Of a stretch of DNA of 64,000 nt, positions 47,226 to 56,556 are shown piece after piece. How positions within the stretch are numbered: position 1 is the stretch's first letter; every line of letters starts with the position of its first letter. The notes beneath the pieces are model-generated. The model was given only the letters and a program-made list of their open reading frames with translations. It searched no databases and was not told the DNA's origin. The translations under genes were made by a program, and so were the position numbers. The DNA is from Sulfitobacter guttiformis (GTDB lineage Bacteria > Pseudomonadota > Alphaproteobacteria > Rhodobacterales > Rhodobacteraceae): positions 62,001 through 126,000 of the forward strand of contig NZ_RAQK01000001.1 of NCBI RefSeq assembly GCF_003610455.1, in the 5' to 3' direction.

Positions 47226-48503
47226 ATGATTGACGACACCCGCGCAAAGCGCAACGTAATGGTGCTGGTTGCGGCACAGGCATTTCTCGGCGCACAGATG
47301 CCGATGATATTTCTTGTAGGCGGCCTTGCTGGACAATCGCTGGCCTCCAACATCTGCTTTGCCACATTGCCTATATCCATGATTGTCCTCGGATCAATGC
47401 TGTCGGCCACGCCGGTTTCGGCGATCATGCAGCGCTACGGTCGGCGCGCTGGTTTTTTCCTCGGGGCAGCGGGCGGTGCATCAGGCGCGCTGATTGCAGC
47501 CTACGGGCTGTTTATCTCCTCTTTTCCGATCTTCCTCACAGGCTCTTTCCTGACGGGGATCTATATGTCCGCGCAGGGGTTCTACCGTTTTGCCGCCGCC
47601 GACACGGCATCAGAGGAATACCGTGCAAAGGCGATCTCCTATGTCATGGCAGGCGGACTTGTCTCTGCCATTATCGGGCCACAACTGGCGTCTGCGACCT
47701 CGCTCAGCCTCACGGCGGTCCCATTTGTGGGTACATACGTGGCAGTTGCCGTTCTGAACATTCTAGGCTCGCTTCTGTTTTTCTTCATCGACATCCCCAA
47801 GCCGCCGATCCCCGCCATAGACGCCCCGCGCGGTCGCAGCCGGATGGAGCTTTTGCGCACTCCCCGCATTGCCGTGGCCGTAATCTGTGCAATGGTATCT
47901 TATGCACTGATGAACCTTGTGATGACGTCAACCCCGCTGGCCGTTGTGGGTTGCGGCATTGCCGGTGACACACCACTGCCGCCGTTCTTTGCCGATATGT
48001 TTGCGGGTCAGGAAACCTCGGTCAAATTCAAGGTCATCGCCGGATTTGTCGTCACCGGCCATGTTCTTGCGATGTTTGCGCCGTCGTTTTTCACCGGCCA
48101 TCTGATCAACCGTTTCGGGGTCGAGCGGATTGTCGGTTCCGGCATTGCTATCCTCGGCGCTGCCGGACTGGTGGCATTGCAAGGCGTGCAGCTTGGCAAT
48201 TTCTTTCTGGCGCTGGTGCTGCTCGGGATCGGGTGGAACTTCGGGTTCATCGGCGCGACCTCCATGCTCACCAGTGCCCATGCTCCCCACGAGCGTGGGC
48301 GCATGCAGGGTTTGAACGATCTGCTTGTATTTGGCGGCGTAACCGCAGCCTCGCTGGCGTCGGGTGGATTAATGAACTGCTCGGGCGGGACAGCACAGGC
48401 GGGATGGTCGGCGGTGAACTACTTTATGATCCCGTTCCTGATCCTCGCGGCAGGCTCGCTTATCTGGCTGGTGATACATGACCGCCGCACGGCCGCCGCT
48501 TAA
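47226..48503 (+). CDS. MFS transporter
   Basis: 425 residues with about 12 hydrophobic helices. The inner loop after helix 2 has MQRYGRRAGFFLGAA, the MFS motif A region (GxxxDRxGRR-like). No substrate is indicated. It is divergent from cobK. Confidence 0.85.
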   Translation: MIDDTRAKRNVMVLVAAQAFLGAQMPMIFLVGGLAGQSLASNICFATLPISMIVLGSMLSATPVSAIMQRYGRRAGFFLGAAGGASGALIAAYGLFISSFPIFLTGSFLTGIYMSAQGFYRFAAADTASEEYRAKAISYVMAGGLVSAIIGPQLASATSLSLTAVPFVGTYVAVAVLNILGSLLFFFIDIPKPPIPAIDAPRGRSRMELLRTPRIAVAVICAMVSYALMNLVMTSTPLAVVGCGIAGDTPLPPFFADMFAGQETSVKFKVIAGFVVTGHVLAMFAPSFFTGHLINRFGVERIVGSGIAILGAAGLVALQGVQLGNFFLALVLLGIGWNFGFIGATSMLTSAHAPHERGRMQGLNDLLVFGGVTAASLASGGLMNCSGGTAQAGWSAVNYFMIPFLILAAGSLIWLVIHDRRTAAA

Positions 48504-48510
48504 ACGCTGC

Positions 48511-49275
48511 TTACCAGAGGCCAGAGGCGGCACGAAGCCTGAAGGCGAATCCCGTTTCTGGCAAGGCCCCCTCAACAACAGCTTGTGGATGCGTTATCGC
48601 GGCGCGAAGGGCAGGCTCGGCTGCGGTGGCCGGCAACAGTGCGGGCGTACAACTGCGCGCGATCTCTCCCCTGTGGGCGCGAGCCTCCGCCAGAGCGGCC
48701 AACCCGTCAGACGCCAGCGCAATGACGCCGTCTTGTGTCCCATCCAGAAGTGGCACACGGCCTGCCGCCTCAAGTGCGGGGATCGCTCGTAACCACGAGC
48801 CAATGCCCGACGCATAACCTGCACGCCGAACAGGGCCTTCAGCAGAAAATCCTGACAGCGAGGCGGCAACCCACATCAGATGCCCTGCCGTCTGATCAAT
48901 ATAGCGCGCCAGATCCGCAGCATCCTCGAAAGGGTCTCGGTAGATATCCCAGCGGCGGGCCGCAACCAGCGCGTCCAGCGTAACGGCCTGCTCGGCGCTC
49001 AAGACAGCAGCAAGCGGCGTCGCCACTTCGTGGCGCCGTACGGGCCCTCCCGTTGCGATTTCCTCCAACACATCGCGCCACCACTGTAGGCGCATCTCCG
49101 CAATCATCGCCTCTTGGGTGACCCACGGCGCACGGCTGACTTCGACGTTGAATGCATAAAGCGCAAAAAGGGAGGCCCGCAGCGGTACAGGGGCCAGCAT
49201 GGCCGTGCGAAACCGCAACGGATCGCCACGCTCGACGATGCCCGCACAGGCGTTTAGGTCGTCCGACAACTTCAT
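48511..49275 (-). CDS. Squalene/phytoene synthase family protein
   Basis: 254 residues. It contains the family's helical LFALYAFNVEVSR and the QWWRDVLEEI and YIDQTAGHLMWVAASLSG segments, but not the two DxxxD prenyl-diphosphate-binding motifs in typical form. It resembles the NDUFAF6-like subgroup linked with respiratory complex I assembly. The real function is uncertain. It is overlapped by 4 bp with the upstream methyltransferase. Confidence 0.75.
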   Translation of the reverse strand: MKLSDDLNACAGIVERGDPLRFRTAMLAPVPLRASLFALYAFNVEVSRAPWVTQEAMIAEMRLQWWRDVLEEIATGGPVRRHEVATPLAAVLSAEQAVTLDALVAARRWDIYRDPFEDAADLARYIDQTAGHLMWVAASLSGFSAEGPVRRAGYASGIGSWLRAIPALEAAGRVPLLDGTQDGVIALASDGLAALAEARAHRGEIARSCTPALLPATAAEPALRAAITHPQAVVEGALPETGFAFRLRAASGLW

Positions 49276-50000
49276 GCAGGGGCCACCACACTCAGCAAAT
49301 AGCCGTATTCATCACGGTGGGCGCGCCAGCACGCCACCTCCTCCGCAGCGGTGTCCAGAACCTCGCGCAAGGCAGGGTCTGCGCCATCTCGCAATGCCGT
49401 GATCCGCGCATCCAACGGCGTGTAGTAGGCTTCCCATGCCGTATCGTTCAGGCGCCGCTGGCCAAGAACACGGTAACCCGCTGCCTCGATCTGCTCAGTG
49501 ATGCCCTGCCTGTCGGTCATGTCGGGATACTCCTTTTCCCACAGTGCTTGCGCCCGCGGTGACGGGGCATCGGTAAACCTGCACGCTTCGGAGAAGGCGA
49601 TCGCCCCGTCGGGCAGCAGCGATTTTCGCCAAGACCTCAGAGCCGCACCAACGCCGATGAAATAGACAGCCCCCGCGCACCAGATCAGGTCATAGGGGTT
49701 GGCGATAACTTTCATGTCCGCCTTGAGAACCGTCACACGGCCATCACCGCGCCACGCCTCCCGCGCCGCCTGGACAAAATGCGGCGTCTTATCGAGGGCG
49801 GTCACATGGGCCTGCGGGGCCGCAGCGAGCAAAGCAGCGATATCCCCCCCCGGTCCGCAGGCGACATCGGCAATCCGCGCTGTGGCAGACAGCCCGAGCA
49901 AAGACGCAGCCCAGGCCACATCCGCCGCCTCGCCCGGTCCCTCACGCGGAAGATCGCGGTGAAGAGCGAAAAATGGGTCGGTCGAGGGATCAGTATTCAT
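49272..50000 (-). CDS. SAM-dependent methyltransferase
   Basis: Class I methyltransferase: motif I is IADVACGPGGDIAALL, motif II LDKTPHFVQAAR, motif III VTVLKADM, with LIWCAGAVYF motif IV. 242 residues from the ATG at 50000, which overlaps the upstream hydrolase stop by 11 bp. Substrate unknown. Confidence 0.85.
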   Translation of the reverse strand: MNTDPSTDPFFALHRDLPREGPGEAADVAWAASLLGLSATARIADVACGPGGDIAALLAAAPQAHVTALDKTPHFVQAAREAWRGDGRVTVLKADMKVIANPYDLIWCAGAVYFIGVGAALRSWRKSLLPDGAIAFSEACRFTDAPSPRAQALWEKEYPDMTDRQGITEQIEAAGYRVLGQRRLNDTAWEAYYTPLDARITALRDGADPALREVLDTAAEEVACWRAHRDEYGYLLSVVAPA

Positions 50001-50967
50001 CGAGAAATCCTTTGAGTATACCAAGGGTGCGCGGATCATTGACCAGCCCCAGATGGGTCGCCCCGAGGATCATGTCAAACCGGCCCTTATCGGTGACAGC
50101 CCCCATTGTCGGTGCATATTGCGAGGACACAAACGCCTCGTCGGCGCCACCCGCAAGCAGGATAAAGCGCGGTAGAGCGGCAATATCCTCAAGATAGTCA
50201 CTGCGTGGAGCGAAAGATCTGTTGAGGCGGTAGGAATAGGAGAGTGTCGCGGTACCGCCCAATGGTCCGCTCACAACAGATTCGGGCATATTGAGCTGCA
50301 CAACAGGCCGATCGTTCAACACGGTGATCCCGACACCGTTAAGCATGTTCAATCCGATGATCCGCCGCGTGAGTGCGTTACTCCAGCCGCCCGCATTCTC
50401 ACGCATGGTGGGTGCATTATATTTAAGGAAAGGTGCCATAAGCACAGCGCCATCCAGCAGGTGGCCATGTGCCCCGCCCGCAAACCGCACCACCAATCCG
50501 CCACCCGAACTGTGTCCGGCCATGATCACGGCCTGACCGGGCTTCGCCAAAGTTGCAATCAGATCGGCCAGATCATCTTCGAGCTGGCCAATGTAATCCA
50601 CATCACCCCGCCGGTCCGGTGCTGTCCCATGGCCGCGCAAATCGGGAACAACCACATCGGCATTTTCAGACAATCCGTCGGCGAGGCTGTCAAACTGCAA
50701 TCCGTGCCAACCCGAGCCGTGGACCATGACCAACAGCGGCACATCATCCGCCCCACCGTAGGTCCGCACCTGAAGGCTATACCCATCGCGCATCGCAACG
50801 CCCTGCAAAGCTGCAGCAGTCTCCATGTCCGCGTCGGAAAGCTGCGAAAAATCAAGACTTCCAGCGTCATCCCTCTGATCGGGATACCGCGTGAAAACCA
50901 GTCCTATCGCCAGTGCCAACAAAAGCGCAGCAGCGATGCACAGAGATTGCAAAGTCCTGATAATCAT
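49990..50967 (-). CDS. Alpha/beta hydrolase with membrane anchor
   Basis: A 325-residue hydrolase with an N-terminal hydrophobic segment (LCIAAALLLALAIGLVFTRYP), so probably anchored and facing the periplasm. HGSGWHGLQFDS is the oxyanion region, GHSSGGGLVVRF the nucleophile elbow, GGADEAFV the Asp and GATHLGLVND the His. Substrate unknown. 3 bp downstream of cimA. Confidence 0.85.
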   Translation of the reverse strand: MIIRTLQSLCIAAALLLALAIGLVFTRYPDQRDDAGSLDFSQLSDADMETAAALQGVAMRDGYSLQVRTYGGADDVPLLVMVHGSGWHGLQFDSLADGLSENADVVVPDLRGHGTAPDRRGDVDYIGQLEDDLADLIATLAKPGQAVIMAGHSSGGGLVVRFAGGAHGHLLDGAVLMAPFLKYNAPTMRENAGGWSNALTRRIIGLNMLNGVGITVLNDRPVVQLNMPESVVSGPLGGTATLSYSYRLNRSFAPRSDYLEDIAALPRFILLAGGADEAFVSSQYAPTMGAVTDKGRFDMILGATHLGLVNDPRTLGILKGFLDEY

Positions 50968-50970
50968 AAC

Positions 50971-52581
50971 CTATCTCTTGTCCCTGATCAGCTTCCAGCG
51001 GATCGCGTCCAGCAGCGCTTCGAACGAGGCATCGACGATGTTTGCCGATACGCCCACAGTGGACCAGCGCCGCCCCTGCCCGTCCTGACTGTCGATGATA
51101 ACGCGGGTTACCGCCTCGGTACCGCCTTGGGTGATGCGAACCTTGAAATCTACCAGCCTCATATCTTCCAGCAGTACTGAATACTGGCCCAGGTCCTTGA
51201 CCAGCGCCTTGCTGAGCGCATTTACCGGACCGCGGTCACTTCCTGTCTCGTCCATACTTTCGGACACCGACAGACGTTTTTCGCCATCAACCTTCACCAC
51301 AACCACTGCCTCTGACAGGCTGATCATCTGGTCATATTTGTTTTTGCGCCGCTCGACAGTCACGCGGTAGCGCTTGACCTCGAAGAGTTCCGGCATCTGG
51401 CCCAGCGCCTTGCGCGCCAACAGCTCGAAACTCGCTTGCGCGGTATCGTAGCTATAGCCTATCCCCTCTCGCGCCTTCACCTCGTCAAGGATCAATGCAA
51501 GGGCCGGATCGTCCTTTGCCACCACAAGTCCCGCTTCGCCAAGACGGCGGCGCAGGTTGGATTGACCCGCCTGATTGGACATCGGGATAATGCGCGTATT
51601 TCCAACCAGCGAGGGTATGATATGCTCGTATGTGCTGGGGTCCTTCAGGATCGCGCTGGCGTGCAGACCCGCCTTATGGGCAAAAGCAGACGAGCCAACA
51701 AAACCAGCCTGCCGCAGGGGAACACGGTTGAGTATTTCGTCGAGCATACGCGAGGTGCGTGTTAGTGTTTCGAGCGCGGCATCGCTCACCCCTGTCTCGT
51801 AGAGGCTCGCATATGGCTCCTTAAGTTTCAGGATCGGGATAAGCGCTGTGAGGTTCGCATTCCCACAACGCTCCCCCAGACCATTGAGAGTGCCCTGGAT
51901 CTGGCGCGCACCTGCGTCAACTGCTGCCAAAGTGCAGGCTACCGCGTTTTCGGTATCGTTATGGGTATGTATGCCAAGGCGCGCACCATCTATCCCTGAC
52001 GCGATCACCTCGCCCGTGATGCGGCCCACCTCGGATGGCAAGGTACCCCCATTGGTATCACACAACACAATCCAGCGCGCACCGGCATCATAGGCAGCGC
52101 GGATCGCCTCCAGCGCATAAACGGGGTTGGCCTTATATCCGTCAAAGAAATGCTCGGCATCAAACAGGGCCTCGCGACCAACAGCTACGATATGGGCCAC
52201 GGATTTCGCGATGTTGCTGGTATTTTCGGGCAAGGTTATGCCCAGCGCGGTGGTCACATGGAATTCATGGGTCTTGCCCACCAGACAAATGCTTTGGGTA
52301 TTTGCGTTTATTACGGCAGCCAACACATCATCATTTTCCGCCGACATGCCATTTCGCTTCGTCATGCCGAAGGCAGTCAGAACTGCCCGCGTCTTTGGTG
52401 CCTCATCGAAAAAGGCTGAGTCTGTGGGGTTGGCACCCGGCCAGCCGCCTTCGATATAATCCACGCCCAGCGCGTCGAGGGATTTCGCAATTATCTGCTT
52501 CTCCTCGGTGGAGAATTGCACGCCTTGGGTTTGCTGGCCGTCCCGCAGCGTAGTATCATAGAGAGAGAGGCGGGTCTTCAT
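50971..52581 (-). CDS. cimA: Citramalate synthase (CimA/LeuA family)
   Basis: DRE-TIM aldolase that condenses pyruvate with acetyl-CoA to citramalate in isoleucine synthesis, by family. Catalytic motif SLYDTTLRDGQQTQGV, then GADYIEGGWPGANPTD-like YIEGGWPGANPTDSAFF and HTHNDTENAVA. The C-terminal LeuA-type allosteric domain is present. 536 residues. The ATG at 52581 is chosen over upstream frame extension. Confidence 0.92.
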   Translation of the reverse strand: MKTRLSLYDTTLRDGQQTQGVQFSTEEKQIIAKSLDALGVDYIEGGWPGANPTDSAFFDEAPKTRAVLTAFGMTKRNGMSAENDDVLAAVINANTQSICLVGKTHEFHVTTALGITLPENTSNIAKSVAHIVAVGREALFDAEHFFDGYKANPVYALEAIRAAYDAGARWIVLCDTNGGTLPSEVGRITGEVIASGIDGARLGIHTHNDTENAVACTLAAVDAGARQIQGTLNGLGERCGNANLTALIPILKLKEPYASLYETGVSDAALETLTRTSRMLDEILNRVPLRQAGFVGSSAFAHKAGLHASAILKDPSTYEHIIPSLVGNTRIIPMSNQAGQSNLRRRLGEAGLVVAKDDPALALILDEVKAREGIGYSYDTAQASFELLARKALGQMPELFEVKRYRVTVERRKNKYDQMISLSEAVVVVKVDGEKRLSVSESMDETGSDRGPVNALSKALVKDLGQYSVLLEDMRLVDFKVRITQGGTEAVTRVIIDSQDGQGRRWSTVGVSANIVDASFEALLDAIRWKLIRDKR

Positions 52582-52705
52582 TCTATAGCCTCTTCTCGTA
52601 CTATCCGAAGTGCGTGCCCTTGGCACGAGCAGCGCCAGTCCACCTCATCGGGGTGGCGCTTGGTGCCCCCCGTCGGACTAGCGCCGTTCTGTGTTGCTAG
52701 AGATA

Positions 52706-54094
52706 TCATTTGAGGGCCTCTAATTTGGCTAAGTCAACTTCAGGACCGGCGGCTAGGACAATTCCGTCTTTACCCATCTGAACTGTTACACCAGCATCTG
52801 TCAAAATAGCCTTCAACCGGTCCACTTCTGAAAAGTCCTTGGTTTCCACTGCCTTCATTCGAGCAACAGACAGCAATTCAGTCCAACCATCGAGCTGAGC
52901 ACCACCTAGCTCCGTCCACCCACCTAATTCCTCTGTCAATATACCAAGAAGCTCTGCGCTCGCTTTCAGTTCAGCGAATGCACCCGCGCTTGCAAACTCA
53001 TGCATCAGGGTCAGAGTGCCCGCCGTATTCAGGTCATCTCCAAGAGTATCGATAACAACTTGTGGTATCTTGGGGGACGCTACGACACCTTCGGTCACTT
53101 TGCGCCACTTCTTCAAAGTTCGTGATGCTTCAGCGGCTTTCTTCTCCGTCCAGTCCATAGGCTTCCTGTAATGCGTCGACAGCATCACAAAGCGTATCAC
53201 CTCGCCCGGCACGCCTTGATCCAACAAATCGCGCACGGTAAAAAAGTTGCCCAACGATTTGGACATCTTCTTGCCCTCTACCTGCAACATCTCATTGTGC
53301 AACCAGACATTCGCGAAATCATGACCTGCGCATTTGCTTTGCGCGATCTCGTTCTCGTGGTGCGGAAACATCAGATCATTGCCCCCACCGTGGATGTCGA
53401 AGTGTGCGCCCAGCAGATCATGTGCCATGGCAGAGCATTCTATATGCCAACCCGGACGTCCGCGCCCCCATGGGCTGTCCCAGCCGGGGGTCTGTGCATC
53501 CGATGGCTTCCACATAACGAAATCCATCGGGTCTTCCTTGTAGGGAGCAACCTCGACACGCGCGCCAGCGATCATATCATCAACCGAGCGTCCCGACAGC
53601 GCGCCGTATTCGGTATAATTGCGAACCCGAAACATGACGTGCCCCTCGTTGAGGTAGGCATAGCCCTCTGCGACCAGACCTTCGATCATCGCGACCATCT
53701 GGGGAATATACTGGGTGGCACGCGGCATGGCGCGCTGGTTGTCCGTGCCATGGATCGAAGGCTGCAAGGCCCCTACAGCTGCCATATCGTCGAGAAACCA
53801 TTTCGTCGTCTCGGCGGTGATCTCGCCAATCGGGCGACCGGTCTCGCTGCTGCGGGCATTGATCTTGTCATCCACATCCGTGAAGTTGCGCACATAAGTG
53901 ACGTGCTCCGCTCCATAAACATGACGCAGAAGCCGGTAGAGCACGTCAAACACAATCACAGGGCGCGCATTGCCGAGATGGGCGCGATCATAGACCGTAG
54001 GCCCGCACACATACATCCGCACATTTGTTGCGTCGATGGGCACGAATTCTTCGCGCTTGCGTGTTTTGGTGTTGTGCAGTTTGAGGATCGTCAT
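52706..54094 (-). CDS. cysS: Cysteine--tRNA ligase
   Basis: Class I synthetase. The zinc/HIGH region is [19 protein letters not shown], the second zinc site [13 protein letters not shown] and the KMSKS loop [15 protein letters not shown]. 462 residues, a normal length, with a short C-terminal tail ([16 protein letters not shown]). The C-terminal 130 codons look clearly more AT-rich than the rest. Confidence 0.96.
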   Translation of the reverse strand: MTILKLHNTKTRKREEFVPIDATNVRMYVCGPTVYDRAHLGNARPVIVFDVLYRLLRHVYGAEHVTYVRNFTDVDDKINARSSETGRPIGEITAETTKWFLDDMAAVGALQPSIHGTDNQRAMPRATQYIPQMVAMIEGLVAEGYAYLNEGHVMFRVRNYTEYGALSGRSVDDMIAGARVEVAPYKEDPMDFVMWKPSDAQTPGWDSPWGRGRPGWHIECSAMAHDLLGAHFDIHGGGNDLMFPHHENEIAQSKCAGHDFANVWLHNEMLQVEGKKMSKSLGNFFTVRDLLDQGVPGEVIRFVMLSTHYRKPMDWTEKKAAEASRTLKKWRKVTEGVVASPKIPQVVIDTLGDDLNTAGTLTLMHEFASAGAFAELKASAELLGILTEELGGWTELGGAQLDGWTELLSVARMKAVETKDFSEVDRLKAILTDAGVTVQMGKDGIVLAAGPEVDLAKLEALK

Positions 54095-54328
54095 GGCATA
54101 TGTCCTAATCGGCGCGGGGATGCGCGGGACATTTCACAGTTTTAGAAAAGATAAAACAACGTGATCAACACCCGCGAGAAGTATCTCAGCAGGTAATTGT
54201 ACAGCGCGTAATGATCATGCGTGTTGTCATGTAGTTTGAGTAGCCCAGCAAAGGCACGCAGGTCAAGGATGATTGACAATGCCGCGCCCCTCTGCGCCCC
54301 TGCGCCCATCAAACGGGGAGATATCACC

Positions 54329-55525
54329 ATGCAGGCATCACAACGGATCAGCACCATGCTCGGCGGCGGCTCTGACGGCTGGGAGGTTTTCGCGCGGGCG
54401 CGCCAGATGATTGCGGAAGGTACCCCCGTCACAGAACTCACGATTGGCGAGCATGACATTCGCACCGCCGCCCCCATCCTGCAAGAGATGCACCGCACAG
54501 CGTTGGGCGGGCATACCGGATATGCGTCGATCTCCGGCATCCCTGCGCTGCGTGACGCGATTGCCGAACGGGTGAGCGCACGCACAGGTGTACCCACGCG
54601 GCGCGAGAATGTTATCATCACATCAGGTGGCCAATCCGCCCTTTTCGCAGCGCATACCGCAGTGCTCGATCCCGGTGATACAGCGCTCTACATCGACCCC
54701 TATTACGCCACTTACCCCGGCACTGTGCGCGGTGTCTCGGCGCGCCCGCAGGCGATCAAAGCCCACGCGAGCGAGGCGTTTCAACCGCGTTCAGCCGATA
54801 TCGCCGCCCATGCGGCAGAGGCGAAGTCGTTAATGATCAACTCGCCCAACAATCCTACAGGCGTCGTCTACAACCGCGATACCCTGAACGGAATCGCACA
54901 GGTTTGCCGCACCCACGACCTGTGGCTTATTTCGGACGAAGTATACGACACGCAAATCTGGGAGGGTATGCATATCTCGCCGCGCAGCCTTGATGGAATG
55001 GCAGAGCGTACGCTGGTCATTGGCTCAATGTCCAAAAGCCACGCTATGACCGGATCGCGTATCGGTTGGGTTATTGCACCTGAGCATATCGTCACCCACC
55101 TGATAAATCTTGCAACCCATACAACATACGGTGTTCCGGGCTTTATTCAGGATGCGGCGCTATTTGCGCTCCGCCAAGGCGAAGCCTTCGAGACCGAGAT
55201 AGCAGAGCCATTCCGCCGCCGCCGTGCGCTGGCATATGAGATTTTAAAAGCCCAAAGCGTGGTCGGTATGATCCCCAATGCCGGTGCGATGTACATGATG
55301 CTGGATATACGGGCGACGGGCCTCAGCGGAGAGGCGTTTGCCTATGCCCTACTCGACGCGCACCGGATCGCCGTAATGCCCGGTGAAAGCTTTGGCGCGG
55401 CAGCAGCTGGCCACATCCGCGTCGCCATGACGGTCGATGATGCCGCGTTTACCACTGCGCTGAACACGCTTTGCAACTTCGCCCAAAAGCTTGTGACTAA
55501 CAGAGCTGCCGCCGCCACAAGCTGA
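54329..55525 (+). CDS. PLP-dependent class I/II aminotransferase
   Basis: 398 residues with fold-type I motifs: SGGQSALFAAH, NSPNNPTGVVY, DEVYDTQIW and the lysine in IGSMSKSHAMTGSRIGW. The ATG at 54329 follows an ACGGGGAG site, so the longer upstream frame is not needed. Amino-acid substrate not predictable. Confidence 0.9.
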   Translation: MQASQRISTMLGGGSDGWEVFARARQMIAEGTPVTELTIGEHDIRTAAPILQEMHRTALGGHTGYASISGIPALRDAIAERVSARTGVPTRRENVIITSGGQSALFAAHTAVLDPGDTALYIDPYYATYPGTVRGVSARPQAIKAHASEAFQPRSADIAAHAAEAKSLMINSPNNPTGVVYNRDTLNGIAQVCRTHDLWLISDEVYDTQIWEGMHISPRSLDGMAERTLVIGSMSKSHAMTGSRIGWVIAPEHIVTHLINLATHTTYGVPGFIQDAALFALRQGEAFETEIAEPFRRRRALAYEILKAQSVVGMIPNAGAMYMMLDIRATGLSGEAFAYALLDAHRIAVMPGESFGAAAAGHIRVAMTVDDAAFTTALNTLCNFAQKLVTNRAAAATS

Positions 55526-55530
55526 TACAT

Positions 55531-55562
55531 AAAAAACGCGCCCTCAGGGGGCGCGCTTTATT
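55531..55562. terminator. Bidirectional terminator
   Basis: CGCGCCC/GGGCGCG stem (55537-55543 and 55549-55555) with A6 before and TTTATT after, located between two convergent genes, so it works for both. Confidence 0.75.
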
Positions 55563-55586
55563 ATTGCTTGGTCGTCGTTCGACAAA

Positions 55587-56180
55587 TTAGAAGCGGAACG
55601 AGCCACGCAGGTTAAATGTGGTTGCGTCTGCATCCACACCGGAACCGCCGATATCGTCAAAGCGGTGCTCGAGCACTTCGCCACCAACAGTGAAACGATC
55701 AGTGACTTGATAAGCCACGCCCACACCGATGAATTCACCGGTTTCATCGCCTACGCTTGTGTCGACGCGTGCCGCACCCGCAGTTGCATAGACGAGTGTA
55801 CGACCAAGGTCGTAACCGCCACGCAGTTTCAGACGTGCCACGCTGTCGGCTTCTGCTACACCGCCAAGGTCGATGTCTGTTTTGTCATATTCGAACTCAC
55901 CACCAAGTACGAACTTGCCAAAGTCATAGTCGTAACCGACATGCAAACCGTAGGTAGTGTCATCGCCGTCAACGTCACCGGTGCCGTCGATGTCGGCATA
56001 TCCGAGGTTCAAACCGCCGTAGGCGCCGGTCCAATCGGTACCGACCGGAGCAACAGGTGCATATACGGCTGTCGCTGGTGTCTCGATCACCGGATCTTCA
56101 AGGCTGCCCGCAAATGCGGTGCTGCCGAGGAGGGAAACGGACACCGCTGTTGCGCCGCCAAATTTGTAAAACTTTTTCAT
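55587..56180 (-). CDS. Outer membrane beta-barrel protein
   Basis: 197 residues with a signal peptide (MKKFYKFGGATAVSVSLLGSTAFA) and an OmpW/OmpA-like barrel: alternating aromatic strands (YGGLNLGYADIDG, TYGLHVGYDYDFGKFVLGGEF, FTVGGEVLEHRFDD) and a terminal FNLRGSFRF ending in Phe, the outer membrane assembly signal. Exact porin type unknown. Confidence 0.85.
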   Translation of the reverse strand: MKKFYKFGGATAVSVSLLGSTAFAGSLEDPVIETPATAVYAPVAPVGTDWTGAYGGLNLGYADIDGTGDVDGDDTTYGLHVGYDYDFGKFVLGGEFEYDKTDIDLGGVAEADSVARLKLRGGYDLGRTLVYATAGAARVDTSVGDETGEFIGVGVAYQVTDRFTVGGEVLEHRFDDIGGSGVDADATTFNLRGSFRF

Positions 56181-56556
56181 GGGTTACTCCTTAAAAAACA
56201 GTTGGTATGCAGACAGATGTTCTGCCTTCCGGTGCACTAACACCTCGCTTCCCTTCTTAGTTCCAGACTAATTTTGGAAAACGGCACTTCATGCGCAAAC
56301 CACCGCCGGAAGTTGCCATACGCCGGCAATTTCACGCTGATCTGAAATCTAGGTATCGTCGCAAACAGGACAGATCTGGGCGCAAATTTTTCTCACTCTC
56401 TCTCATATTAGGGAGTTCGGGAATGCAGCTGAGGACATGCATCGCATTATTGGTCGCTCGTACCATCGGGGCAGAGCGCGGCCGTGCAGCGCGCGGGGCG
56501 CCGTGGGACGGTAGCCTGTTTGCCGCCTGATCCCCTTATTTACGAAAGCACCCTAT
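56181..56556. other. Divergent intergenic region
   Basis: About 375 bp between the beta-barrel gene and mttB. No gene is supported; the promoters of both genes are expected here but none stands out. Confidence 0.45.

Noticed and set aside
54142..54621. 159-codon reverse-strand frame opposite the aminotransferase
   Set aside because: It is antisense to a well-supported gene, has no motif, and its sequence looks like a shadow frame.
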